Below, one piece after another: positions 8,013 to 20,300 of a DNA stretch of 64,000 nucleotides. The notes beneath the pieces were generated by a model, which had not been told where the DNA came from, searched no databases, and was given only the letters and a program-made list of their open reading frames with translations. Origin of the DNA: PALSA-1004 sp041483135 (lineage in GTDB: Bacteria; Pseudomonadota; Gammaproteobacteria; Burkholderiales; SG8-41); assembly GCA_041483135.1 (NCBI GenBank), contig JBGPFE010000003.1, positions 82,298 to 146,297 of the forward strand, in the 5' to 3' direction. Position numbers and translations under genes: made by a program. The number at the start of each line of letters is the position of its first letter. The first letter of the stretch is position 1.

Positions 8013-9542
8013 GTGGCTGATATGACCGGAATCATGGGGGTGATTTCCTATGGCATCGGCACGATCGTCGGCATGGTGATCGTCGGCACGCTGGTGTTCT
8101 GGTTCATACAGGACATCACCCAGAAGAAGCACACCGTATTGCGCAATTACCCGGTGATCGGGCGGCTGCGCTTTTTCTTCGAGGAGATGGGCGAGTACTT
8201 CAGGCAGTATTTTTTCGCCGGCGACCGCGAGGAAATGCCGTTCAACCGCGCCACCCGCGGCTGGATTTACCGCGAAGCGAAGGGTGAAGGCGGCATCATC
8301 GGTTTCGGCTCGACCAACGATCTGCGCGAACCGGGGTCGATCATATTCGTCAATCACCCGTATCCGGTGCTGGAGGAAGACCGCCTGCCGACGCCGTCGC
8401 TGATGATCGGCGAAGGCTACTGCCGCCAGCCGTTCGAGGCGAGGTCGATCGTCAATATCTCGGGCATGAGTTACGGCGCGATCTCGGCCCCCGCGGTGCG
8501 CTCGCTGTCGCGCGGCGCCGGATTGGCCGGCTGCTGGATGGACACCGGCGAGGGTGGGCTCGCGCCGTATCATCTCGAAGGCCATTGCGACGTCATCATG
8601 CAGATCGGCACCGCCAAATACGGCATTCGCGATCTCGATGGCAGTTTCTCAGCGGACAAAGCCAAAGAGCTTGCACGCGTGGTAAAGGCGTTCGAGATCA
8701 AGCTGTCGCAGGGCGCGAAACCGGGCAAAGGCGGGGTGCTGCCGGGCGCCAAGGTCACCGATGAAATCGCGCGCATCCGCGGCATACCGGAAGGGCAGGA
8801 TTCGATCAGCCCGAACCGGCATTACGACATCGCGAACGTCGATCAGTTGCTCGACAAGGTGGCGTACATTCGCGAGCTCACCGGCCGCCCGGTCGGCGTC
8901 AAGACAGCGATCGGCGGCTGGGGTTTCATCAACGATTTGTGCAATGCCGTGTTGCGGCGCGGCAAGGAATACGCGCCCGATTTTCTGGCGATCGATGGCG
9001 GCGAAGGCGGCAGCGGCGCCGCACCGCAGACGCTGATGGATCATATGAGCCTGCCGATTGCCGAGGCGCTGCCGCGAGTGATCGATTCACTGCTGCAATC
9101 GGATCTCAAAAGCCGTGTCCGTGTGATTGCCGCCGGCAAGCTCGTGACCTCGGCGCGCGCGGCGTGGGCGCTATGCGTCGGCGCCGATTTCATCAACACC
9201 GCGCGCGGCTTCATGTTCGCGCTCGGTTGCATCCAGGCGTTGCGTTGCCACACCAACACCTGTCCGACCGGTGTCACCACGCACAACAAGCGGCTGCAGC
9301 GCGGTCTAGTGGTCGAGGAAAAATACCAGCGCGTCGCCAATTACGTGAAGAACATCAACAAGGAAATCGACATGATCGCGCACTCGTGCGGCTGCCGCCA
9401 CGCGCGCGAGCTGAAGCGCGAGCACGTGCGCATCGTGCAATCGGCGAACCACAGTATCGCGTTCAATATGCTGTACCCGTACCCGACCGCAGGTTCCCGC
9501 ACCGCAGCAAAAGCGACTCCGACCGCCTCGGCTGTGGCCTGA
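8013..9542 (+). CDS. Membrane-anchored FMN-binding glutamate synthase-like protein
   Basis: A 509-residue protein with one N-terminal membrane helix (about residues 7-33) followed by an FMN-binding TIM barrel like the synthase domain of GltB. The barrel motifs include NISGMSYGAISAPAVRS, GEGGLAPYHL, KPGKGGVLPGAKV, IDGGEGGSGAAP, and a cysteine cluster (CIQALRCHTNTCPTG) matching the 3Fe-4S site of glutamate synthases. It lacks the glutaminase domain, so it is not a full glutamate synthase; relatives are archaeal-type short synthases of uncertain reaction. Start is GTG 8013 or ATG 8022. Not obviously in an operon. Confidence 0.9.
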   Translation: MADMTGIMGVISYGIGTIVGMVIVGTLVFWFIQDITQKKHTVLRNYPVIGRLRFFFEEMGEYFRQYFFAGDREEMPFNRATRGWIYREAKGEGGIIGFGSTNDLREPGSIIFVNHPYPVLEEDRLPTPSLMIGEGYCRQPFEARSIVNISGMSYGAISAPAVRSLSRGAGLAGCWMDTGEGGLAPYHLEGHCDVIMQIGTAKYGIRDLDGSFSADKAKELARVVKAFEIKLSQGAKPGKGGVLPGAKVTDEIARIRGIPEGQDSISPNRHYDIANVDQLLDKVAYIRELTGRPVGVKTAIGGWGFINDLCNAVLRRGKEYAPDFLAIDGGEGGSGAAPQTLMDHMSLPIAEALPRVIDSLLQSDLKSRVRVIAAGKLVTSARAAWALCVGADFINTARGFMFALGCIQALRCHTNTCPTGVTTHNKRLQRGLVVEEKYQRVANYVKNINKEIDMIAHSCGCRHARELKREHVRIVQSANHSIAFNMLYPYPTAGSRTAAKATPTASAVA

Positions 9543-9566
9543 AACGCGGCCGACGCCCGAATCAGG

Positions 9567-9594
9567 TTGCAAAGGGTGGCGAGGGTATTACAAT
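9567..9594 (+). promoter_or_regulatory. Sigma-70-like promoter for the exporter gene
   Basis: TTGCAA (9567-9572) and TACAAT (9589-9594) are separated by 16 bp, 117 bases before the YeiH-family start. The -10 carries the extended context TAT upstream. The gene itself has a strong AAAGGAGAGGG ribosome-binding site at about 9697-9707. Confidence 0.45.
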
Positions 9595-9710
9595 CATGCA
9601 GGGAGCATATTTACAGAAAGGCGAACCGTAATCGGGGAAACACGCGACGAGCTAAAAAAAGAGCGTGGGTTTAGTGGTATGACAGTTGCACAAAACCAAA
9701 GGAGAGGGTC

Positions 9711-11159
9711 ATGCAACCAACGAATCAAGGCATCAGCGAAGACTGGCTATCGGTCTGGATAGGCCTGCTTGTATTCGTGCTCGCGCTGGGAGTGGTTGTC
9801 GGCACCGACGTGCTCGGATGGGTGGTCACGACCGGCGTCTGGAACGACCTGGGCAAAGCGTTGGCACCGGCGTCCAAAGCGTATGCGGGGATAGGAGGTA
9901 TTGCATCCCTGCTCGTCACATACGCAGTCCTGCTGGTGGTCATGACGGTGGGCGCGGTGGCGTTGAAAGCCGATGTCGTGAAGTTCGCGCTTGGCTTCAC
10001 CGCCGTGTTCTGGCTCAGCTATATATGCTGGATTGCCGGCAGCTGGGCCAATTTCGCGGTTAACACGCCTGCCGACATGCAGAAGTTCGGCATCGGCTGG
10101 TCGTTGCGGCTGACGGCGGAAGGCGGCTTCATCGTCGCGCTGCTGGTCGGGTTGTTCATCGGCAACTTCATGCCCGGCCTCGCCGCGTGGATGCAGGAGG
10201 CAGTCAAGCCCGAGTTGTACATCAAGACCGCGATCGTCATTCTCGGCGGCTTCCTGGGTATTACCGCGGCGGAAAAACTGGGCCTCGCGACTTCGCTGAT
10301 GTTCCGGGGGCTGGCCGCGATCATCGAAGCCTACCTGATCTACTGGGCGGTCGTGTATTACGTCTCGCGCAAGTGGTTCAAGTTCAGCCGCGAGTGGGCG
10401 GCGCCGCTCGCATCCGGCATCTCGATCTGCGGCGTCTCGGCGGCGATCGCTACCGGCAGCGCCATCCGGGCGCGACCGGTGGTGGCGATCATGGTGTCGT
10501 CGCTGGTCGTCATCTTCGCGGTGGTCGAGCTGCTGATCCTGCCGTTCGCAGCGAACGCATTCCTTGCGCACGAACCGATGGTGGCGGGCGCTTGGATGGG
10601 ATTAGCCGTGAAAACGGACGGGGCTGCAGTGGCGAGCGGGGCAATCACCGAATCGCTGATCATGGCGACCGCCGCGGCCGAAGGTATCAACTATCAGAAA
10701 GGCTGGATACTGGGCACCACCGCGACGGTGAAGATATTCATCGATATTTTCATCGGCATCTGGGCGTTCGTTCTTGCCTACATCTGGACCCGGTACATCA
10801 ATGTCAAGCCGGGCGAGACAGCCAAGGTCGGCGAGATCTGGGAACGCTTTCCAAAGTTCATCATCGGCTACGTCGTGACCTTTCTCGTGATCCTGTTCTT
10901 TGCGCTTGGTGCGCCGGCCGAGACGACCGGAAAAATCAAGGCCGCGATGGGTGAAGCCAACGTGTTCCGCGGCATCTTCTTCGTGATGACGTTCTTTACG
11001 ATCGGCGTCATGTCGAATTTCAGGAAGCTGTGGGAGGAAGGCATCGGCAAACTGGCGGCCGTTTACGTGGTCTGCCTGTTCGGCTTCATCATCTGGGTGG
11101 GCCTGATCATCTCGTGGATTTTCTTCCACGGGGTCAAGCCGCCGCTGGTCGCAGGTTAA
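9711..11159 (+). CDS. YeiH-family (UPF0324) putative sulfate exporter, long form
   Basis: A 482-residue polytopic inner-membrane protein with roughly a dozen hydrophobic helices. The YeiH/UPF0324 signature is visible in the centre: KTAIVILGGFLGIT, then WAAPLASGISICGVSAAIA, with the conserved glycine/cysteine-rich loop, and the later AGAWMGLAVKTDGAAVASGA. Standard YeiH proteins are about 350 residues; this one has an extended N-terminal helical region. Family members are annotated as putative sulfate exporters, a function that is largely predicted. It is preceded by a recognisable promoter and followed by a 52-codon membrane gene, 18 bases downstream, probably cotranscribed. Confidence 0.85.
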   Translation: MQPTNQGISEDWLSVWIGLLVFVLALGVVVGTDVLGWVVTTGVWNDLGKALAPASKAYAGIGGIASLLVTYAVLLVVMTVGAVALKADVVKFALGFTAVFWLSYICWIAGSWANFAVNTPADMQKFGIGWSLRLTAEGGFIVALLVGLFIGNFMPGLAAWMQEAVKPELYIKTAIVILGGFLGITAAEKLGLATSLMFRGLAAIIEAYLIYWAVVYYVSRKWFKFSREWAAPLASGISICGVSAAIATGSAIRARPVVAIMVSSLVVIFAVVELLILPFAANAFLAHEPMVAGAWMGLAVKTDGAAVASGAITESLIMATAAAEGINYQKGWILGTTATVKIFIDIFIGIWAFVLAYIWTRYINVKPGETAKVGEIWERFPKFIIGYVVTFLVILFFALGAPAETTGKIKAAMGEANVFRGIFFVMTFFTIGVMSNFRKLWEEGIGKLAAVYVVCLFGFIIWVGLIISWIFFHGVKPPLVAG

Positions 11160-11177
11160 ACGCGAGGAGACGCAAGC

Positions 11178-11336
11178 ATGGAACAACCGAAAATCGGCGA
11201 TGAAATGCAGAAGATTCCCTATGAGCCTCTGCTGCCAATTGAAATGAAGCTGATCGGCTGGAGCCTGGGTATCGGCGTGGTGGCGATGGCAGTCCTGATA
11301 TTCGTCAGTTATACCTATTTCCCGGCGGGAGGTTAG
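11178..11336 (+). CDS. Small single-pass membrane protein, exporter-linked
   Basis: A 52-residue open frame starting MEQPKIGDEMQKIPYEPLL and ending PAGG, with a single hydrophobic helix at about residues 27-48 (IGWSLGIGVVAMAVLIFV region). It has a good GAGGAGA ribosome-binding site 7 bases before ATG and lies only 18 bases after the YeiH-family stop, so it is very likely translated and cotranscribed. I do not recognise a named family. By analogy with other small subunits of transporters it could stabilise or regulate the exporter, but this is inference. Confidence 0.7.
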   Translation: MEQPKIGDEMQKIPYEPLLPIEMKLIGWSLGIGVVAMAVLIFVSYTYFPAGG

Positions 11337-11349
11337 GCAGGGCTGGCTA

Positions 11350-12018
11350 TCATCCGAGGTACGCGCGCAGTTCGGTGAGCTTGGCGAGCACCGCATCCGG
11401 TGCGGCGCCGAGCGCGTCGGGCTGGACGCCCGCGCGGTTGATCCAGAATACGTTGAAGCCGAAATTTTTTGCACCCGCGGCGTCCCAGTAATTCGAAGAG
11501 ACGAAGCCGATCTCGCTTTTGCCGACGCCGAGCTTGCCGGGCGCAAGCTGGTAGACGCGCGGATCGGGCTTGAATATCTTGACTTCATCGACGCTCATCA
11601 CCGCGGCGAAGGTTTTATCCAGCCGGGCATTTTTTACCAAGTGACCAAGCATCGCTGGCGAACCGTTCGAAAGTATCGCGAGTTTGCGGCCGGATAGCGC
11701 TGCCAGCGCCTCGCTGGCGTCGGGGTAGAGAGCGAGCTTGTCGTAGGCCGCCATTAACTGCGCGCTCTTGCCGGCGTCGAGCGGCAGCTGCATTGAGTTG
11801 CACGCATATTCAAGCGCAGCACGCGTCACGGCGGTGAAATCCTCGTAGCGTCCCATCAGGCTGCGCAGCCAGGTGTATTCGAGTTGCTTGGCGCGCCACA
11901 ACTGCGACAGCGCGGTTCCTTTGCCTGGAAACAGCCGCTCGCCCAGCGCAATCACCGAATTCACGTCGAACAGCGTGCCATAAGCATCGAATACGAAGGC
12001 TTTGACAGCTGTTTTCAT
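11350..12018 (-). CDS. Haloacid dehalogenase, type II (HAD superfamily)
   Basis: A 222-residue HAD hydrolase with the nucleophile D11 in FVFDAYGTLFDV, the hallmark of (S)-2-haloacid dehalogenases. Motif II is ILSNGSP, motif III contains the lysine in DEVKIFKPDPRVY, and the C-terminal motif is FVSSNYWDAAGAKNFGF with the SSN.WD signature of L-2-haloacid dehalogenases. Expected reaction is hydrolytic removal of halide from 2-haloalkanoates; many such proteins are annotated by similarity only and may be general phosphatases. It is convergent with the exporter pair and divergent from clpB. Confidence 0.9.
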   Translation of the reverse strand: MKTAVKAFVFDAYGTLFDVNSVIALGERLFPGKGTALSQLWRAKQLEYTWLRSLMGRYEDFTAVTRAALEYACNSMQLPLDAGKSAQLMAAYDKLALYPDASEALAALSGRKLAILSNGSPAMLGHLVKNARLDKTFAAVMSVDEVKIFKPDPRVYQLAPGKLGVGKSEIGFVSSNYWDAAGAKNFGFNVFWINRAGVQPDALGAAPDAVLAKLTELRAYLG

Positions 12019-12099
12019 GTTTTTTCTTCCTTAACGCGTTAAGGCGTGGCAGTGCTGCAAGCGGCGTTTGGACTCCATCCGGGCGTGCACCGAAGGTTA

Positions 12100-12126
12100 T
12101 TGAAATTCAGAACTTATTCCCCATTT
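12100..12126 (+). promoter_or_regulatory. Sigma-32 (heat-shock) promoter of clpB
   Basis: TTGAAA (12100-12105) and CCCCATTT (12119-12126) are separated by 13 bp, closely matching the RpoH consensus (CTTGAAA, 11-16 bp, CCCCATnT). They lie 35 bases before the clpB ATG, giving a short leader. The match to the expected heat-shock control of clpB makes this one of the safest regulatory calls in the window. Confidence 0.85.
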
Positions 12127-12161
12127 AATGGGTAATCTTGGGATTTCAAGCAGGGGTATCC

Positions 12162-14750
<2,589 letters not shown>

Positions 14751-15002
14751 TAGCTGCCGGCTTTTGCGCCCCGATTTGTCCAGGGCCAAGCGCGCGGGCT
14801 CGTCCGTCAGGCTGCGTGACGCGCTTTAACATGTTAATTTAGTCACATTACCCGTTAAATTGCCGCAAATAGTGACCGTCCGAGCGGAGTCCCGGAATGA
14901 TTTTTGCTCGCGTTTTGGGTATTTTGACTGCTTAGCGGCTGCAGGGCGGGCCATAATCGGGTGGCTGCTGCGGTGCGGCGCAGGGACAGCTGGACAGGCT
15001 CA

Positions 15003-17252
15003 GTGAAAAAAACAGGCAAACAGAAATCACCCATCTCGACGCGCAGGGCGCCAGCTAAGCGCGGGAGCGAAATCGAGGTGTCGCGTCAGGCGCTGCGCGA
15101 GAAAGAGCGCATGCTCACGACCCTGATGAGCAACCTCGACGGCATGGTCTACCGCTGCCGCAACGATGCTCACTGGACCATGGAATTCGTGAGCGAGGGC
15201 TGCTACTACCTGACCGGCTATTCTCGCGAGGAGTTATTGCTCAACAGCAAGATTTCGTACGAGCAGATCGAGCATTCGGACGATCGGACGCATGTGCGCG
15301 ACGAGATCAGCGCAGCGCTGGCCGAAAAACGCCGCTTTTTCGTCGAATACCGGATCCAGACCCGCGACGGCGAAACCAAATGGGTATCTGAGCGCGGCGT
15401 CGGTATCTACGACGACGACGGCAAGGTTGTCACGATTGAGGGTTTTATCGAGGACGTGACCGAGCGCAAGCTGTCGACGCAGGCGCTGCAGCAGGCCGAG
15501 CGCAGCTTTCGCAGTATTTTCGAGAACGCGACCGAAGGCATTTTCCAGACGTCTCCTGACGGGCGCTATCTCAATATCAACCCGGCGCTGGCGCGCATCT
15601 ACGGTTACGACACTCCCGCCGAGCTCATCGCCGGCATCGGCGACATCCAGCAGCAGCTGTACACCGATCCGGCGCGGCGTGCAGAATTCGCGCGCCTGAT
15701 GCGCAAAAATGGCGCAGTGACCAACTTCGTTTCCGAAATCCAGCGCAAGAACGGCGACAAGATCTGGATCTCCGAGAATGCCCGCGCAGTGCTCGACGAA
15801 GCGGGCAATCTGTTGTTCTACGAGGGCACCGTCGAGGACGTCACCGCAACCAAGCTCGATCAGGACAAGCTCGAGTACCTGGCCAACCACGACCCCGTGA
15901 CCAATCTGCCCAACCGGCTGCTGATGAACGACCGTCTGCGGCAGATGATGCTGGGCGCCCAGCGCAACCACAGCGTCGTCGCGGTGGTGCTGGTCGACCT
16001 CGATCACTTCAAGCTGATCAACGACACTTTCGGCCACAACCGCGGTGACCAGCTGCTGCAGACGATGTCGCATCGCATGCTCGCGTGTGTGCGCGAAAGC
16101 GATACGGTCGTGCGGCTCGGCGGCGATGAGTTCGTGCTGCTGCTGTCGGGGGCCGGCAGGGGCGAGGCGATGTCGCAGGTCACGCAGCGCGTGCTGAAAG
16201 CGATTGCGCTGCCGTGGAAGATCGAGGAGCGCGAGCTGAGCATCTCCTGCAGCATCGGCGTCAGCATCTTTCCGCGTGATGGGCGCGACGTGCAGACGTT
16301 GCTCAAGAACGCCGATACCGCCATGTACAAGGCGAAGGAATTTGGCCGCAACAATTTCCAGTTTTACTCACCCGACATGAATGCCGTGATCACCGAGCGG
16401 CTGGAGTTGCAGTCGGCGTTGCGCAAAGCGGTCGAGAACGAGCAGTTTGTGCTGCTGTATCAACCCAAGGTCGATCTGGTTTCGGGGCAGATCGCGGGCA
16501 TGGAGGCATTACTGCGGGTGAAAAATGCCGATGGCAGCCTGCTGCAACCGCAGAGCTTCATTCACCTGGCCGAGGAAACCGGACTGATCGTGACCATCGG
16601 CGAGTGGGTGATGCGCGAGGCGTGCGCATTCAACAAGTCCCTGCAGGACCAGGGGCTCCCGGTCATGCGCGTGGCGATCAACCTGTCGGCGCGCCAGCTG
16701 ATGCGTAACGATCTGGTGCGCACCGTGGAGCAGGCGCTGCGCGATACAGGATTAGCGGCGGAATACCTCGAGCTCGAGCTGACCGAAAGCATGGTGATGC
16801 ACGGACCGGAAAACGTGATCGCAACACTTGAGCAGCTCGAAGCGCTCGGGGTGGAGTTGAGCATCGACGATTTCGGTACCGGCTACTCGAGCCTGAGTTA
16901 TCTGAAACGCTTCCCGGTAACGAGCCTCAAGATCGACCAGTCGTTCGTGCGCGACCTCGGCCAGGACGACAACGCCGCGGCCATCGTCAAGGCCATCATT
17001 TCTCTTGGCCACAGCCTCGACATGAAAGTGATCGCGGAAGGCGTCGAGACGGAAAAGCAGATGTCATTCCTGCTGGACAATCATTGTGATGCAATGCAGG
17101 GCTTCCTGTTCAGCCGCCCGCTTGCCGCGGACGAGTTCATCACGCTGCTCGAGCGCGAGAGCCGCAGCACCGGCAAGTTCTCGATTCTGCGCCAGCGCTG
17201 CTCGTCATTCAGCGACCAGTCGTCGCTGCAGTTCAACGCCAAAGTCAACTGA
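15003..17252 (+). CDS. PAS-PAS-GGDEF-EAL cyclic-di-GMP protein
   Basis: A soluble 749-residue signalling protein that can make and/or hydrolyse cyclic-di-GMP. Two PAS domains with PAC tails occupy roughly residues 40-165 and 170-290, followed by GGDEF (motif intact at 373-377, RLGGDEF) and EAL (motif EALLR at 501; ELTESMV, DDFGTGYSSL and AEGVETE are all present). Both catalytic halves look competent. There is no membrane segment. An in-frame GTG at 14961 would add 14 residues; GTG 15003 is chosen because a lysine-rich start fits better, but neither has a clear ribosome-binding site. It is convergent with a second c-di-GMP gene, so the two form an adjacent pair. Confidence 0.93.
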   Translation: MKKTGKQKSPISTRRAPAKRGSEIEVSRQALREKERMLTTLMSNLDGMVYRCRNDAHWTMEFVSEGCYYLTGYSREELLLNSKISYEQIEHSDDRTHVRDEISAALAEKRRFFVEYRIQTRDGETKWVSERGVGIYDDDGKVVTIEGFIEDVTERKLSTQALQQAERSFRSIFENATEGIFQTSPDGRYLNINPALARIYGYDTPAELIAGIGDIQQQLYTDPARRAEFARLMRKNGAVTNFVSEIQRKNGDKIWISENARAVLDEAGNLLFYEGTVEDVTATKLDQDKLEYLANHDPVTNLPNRLLMNDRLRQMMLGAQRNHSVVAVVLVDLDHFKLINDTFGHNRGDQLLQTMSHRMLACVRESDTVVRLGGDEFVLLLSGAGRGEAMSQVTQRVLKAIALPWKIEERELSISCSIGVSIFPRDGRDVQTLLKNADTAMYKAKEFGRNNFQFYSPDMNAVITERLELQSALRKAVENEQFVLLYQPKVDLVSGQIAGMEALLRVKNADGSLLQPQSFIHLAEETGLIVTIGEWVMREACAFNKSLQDQGLPVMRVAINLSARQLMRNDLVRTVEQALRDTGLAAEYLELELTESMVMHGPENVIATLEQLEALGVELSIDDFGTGYSSLSYLKRFPVTSLKIDQSFVRDLGQDDNAAAIVKAIISLGHSLDMKVIAEGVETEKQMSFLLDNHCDAMQGFLFSRPLAADEFITLLERESRSTGKFSILRQRCSSFSDQSSLQFNAKVN

Positions 17253-17335
17253 GTAGAGCCCGTTTCAAAAAAACGGAACAAACAACGGTTAGCCGTAGAT
17301 GCGCTCTGCCCGGCGGCGAAGGGCGAAGGGTGATT

Positions 17336-20300
17336 TCACGTATTATCTGAGATAGCTTCTGCCGGTTTGCTGGCAGCGGCACTGTTCTGCAGCAGGCGGA
17401 AAAACTCATTCTCCGGCAGAGGCCTGCTGAAATAATAGCCCTGCATCTCGTCACATTCGTGGTCGCGCAGAAAGCGTAGCTGCTCACCGGTCTCGACCCC
17501 TTCGGCGATTACCTTGAGCCGCAGGCTGTGCGCCATCACGATGATCGCCCGGGTGATCGCGGCATCGTCGCTGTTCCCTGGAATATCCTGAATGAACGAA
17601 CGGTCTATTTTCACGCTGTCTATCGGGAAGCGCTTGAGATAATTCAGCGACGAATAGCCGGTGCCGAAATCATCGATCGCAAGATGTATCCCCATGGCCT
17701 TGAGTTTGATCAACAGTTTCGCCGCAAACTCCGGATTGCGCATTACCATGCTCTCGGTGATCTCGAGTTCCAGTAAATTCGGGTCCAACCCGGTCTCGTC
17801 CAGCACCCTCGCCACATCCTGCAGCAGGTTTTCGTGAGCGAACTGGCGCGGCGACAGGTTCACCGCGATGCACAACGGCGGCAGCCCCTGTTCCTGCCAG
17901 GACTTGTTCCGGGCGCAGGCGGTCTTCAATACCCATTCGCCGATAGGCACGATCAGGCCGGTTTCCTCTGCCAGCGGAATGAACTGCGCCGGCGGTAACA
18001 GCACCTTGGCCGGTTGCTGCCAGCGCACCAGCGCCTCCATGCCGGTGATGCGCCCGCTGCCGATATCGACTTTGGGCTGGTAATGGAGCAGAAACTCGTT
18101 GCGCTCCAGGGCGCGGCGCAAATTGGATTCCAGCGTCAGGCGCTCGAGAGAATGGACGTTCATCTGCGCCGAGTAGAACTGGTAGTTGTTCTTGCCCTGT
18201 TCCTTGGCGCGGTACATCGAGATATCGGCGTTCTTCAGCAGGCTTTGCATGTCCTCGCTGTCGGCGGGGTAGGTGCTGATGCCGATGCTTGCGGTGATGT
18301 GGAATTCCTGTGCGTCAAGGATGAACGGTTTGGCGACGGCGGCGAGGATTTTCTGCGCCACCGCGGCGACCTGCACGGGCTCGGGTAATTCCTCGATCAG
18401 CACAACAAACTCGTCACCGCCGAGGCGGCCGACGGTGTCGCTTTCGCGCAGGCACTCGCGCAAGCGATCCGCAACTTCCTTGAGCACGCGGTCTCCGGCG
18501 TCGTGGCCGAGAGTGTCGTTGATGTTCTTGAAACGGTCGAGGTCGACGAACAGAATCGCCAGTGGCTTGGCATGCCGCCGCGCCTGCGCGAGCGAGCGAG
18601 CGAGCTGCTGGTTGAACATGCTGCGGTTGGGTAACCCGGTGAGCTCATCGTAATGCGCGAGGTGACGGACGCGCTCCTCCGCCTGTTTGCGCTGGATGAA
18701 CTGCCCGATCTGGCTCCCGATGGCCCGCACGACCTGTAACAGCGCCAAGTCAGGCTGCTCTATGTTGCGACTGAAGAATTCGATCACGCCCATTGGCTGT
18801 GCCCCGGACAGGATCGGGAACCCAAAGGCGCAGTGCAGGCCCGCTTTCTCGGCGTTCTTGCCACGCCGGAAACCCGGCTCCCGGGTGACATCGGGGAACC
18901 ACACCGGGGCGCCATCGAGCCAAACCCGTCGCACCAGGCCGCCGGTCTTGGTCTTGGGAGCCTCGCCCAGCCAGGCCGGCGCTTCATTGGTGGTTTGGCG
19001 GCTGAATGCGATGAACTCCGCGACCTCGGCGGCTTCGACGTGCCATGTTTCGTAACAGCTCAGCAGTTGGGCCTTGTCATCCCATCGCCAGTGAGTGCCG
19101 CAGGCCCATCCCAGACTTTCGCAGATGGTTTGGATGATCCTGGTGATCGCTTCCGCCGGTGTATCGGCCTCCGCGAGCACGCGCGTCACGGCGTGTTCCA
19201 TCGCCTGCCGCAGTTCCGCCTGCTTGCGCTGGGTGATGTCCTCGACCACGCTGATCACGTATTGCGGGTTGCCGGCGTCATCGCGGACGATCGACATAGT
19301 GCGCAGCGCCCATATGACCATACCGTCTTTGCGCACGAAACGCTTTTCGCCGATGGCCGACTTCATTACACCCTGGGTGACTTCGCCCCGGAGCGCGGCC
19401 CCCTGGCCGTAATCATCGGAATGGGTGATGTCCTTGACGGCCTTGCCGATAAGCTCAGTGCGCGCGTAGCCAAGCATGTCGCAGAACTTCTGGTTGACAT
19501 CGACCAGCACGCCGTTGAGATCAACGCGCGTGATCCCGACCGCCGCATTTTCGAACATCGCGCGGTAACGTTCTTCATTCAGCTTGGATTCGGTCACATC
19601 GTCGATAACGCGTATGTAGTACTGCGGCGTGCCGTCCGCGCTCCTCGCGACGGATGTGGTGCGCTTGGTCGAGATCACCCTGCCGTGCTTGCTGAGGTAA
19701 CGTTTTTCCGACTGGTAGATGTCGATCTTGCCCTCGAGCAGTTGCTGTTCGAGTTCGGCGTCGGTGTTGACGTCGTCGGGAACTATGATCATTGCCGTGG
19801 GCTGCTGCTGCAGCTCCTCGAGGCTGTAGCCCGTCATGTCGAGGAATCTCTTGTTGGCGAGCAGCATCCGGCGATCGAGCGAAGTGTGAAGGATCCCGAC
19901 CGCCGCGTAATTGAATGTCAGCTCGAAGCGGCGCTCGAGATCCTTGCGCTCGGTGATGTCGATAATGGTGCCGATCAATCCCGCGATGCTGCCGTCGGCG
20001 CGCGTAAATGTGGCTTTGTAATAAATCGTGTCATGATGCCGTCCGTCGGGGGTCGTGATGGAGGTCTCGTACACCTGGGTTCCGGGGCGGTTCCACAGCA
20101 CCTGATCGTCCGCGTGCAGCCGATCCGCGACTTCCGGATTGTTGGGGTAGAGGTCGTGCACCGTCTTGCCCAGGAACGCTTTGCGCGGCCGGCCAAAATA
20201 AGCCTCCCATGCCTTGTTTACTCCGAGGTAGCGCCCGTCGGTGCCCTTGAAATAAATCGGATTTGGCAGCACCTCGATCAGCTCCTGCGTCATGCGCTGC

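Noticed and set aside
14924..14957. TTGACT and CATAAT before the PAS-GGDEF-EAL gene as a promoter
   Set aside because: The spacing is 22 bp, too long for a standard sigma-70 promoter.
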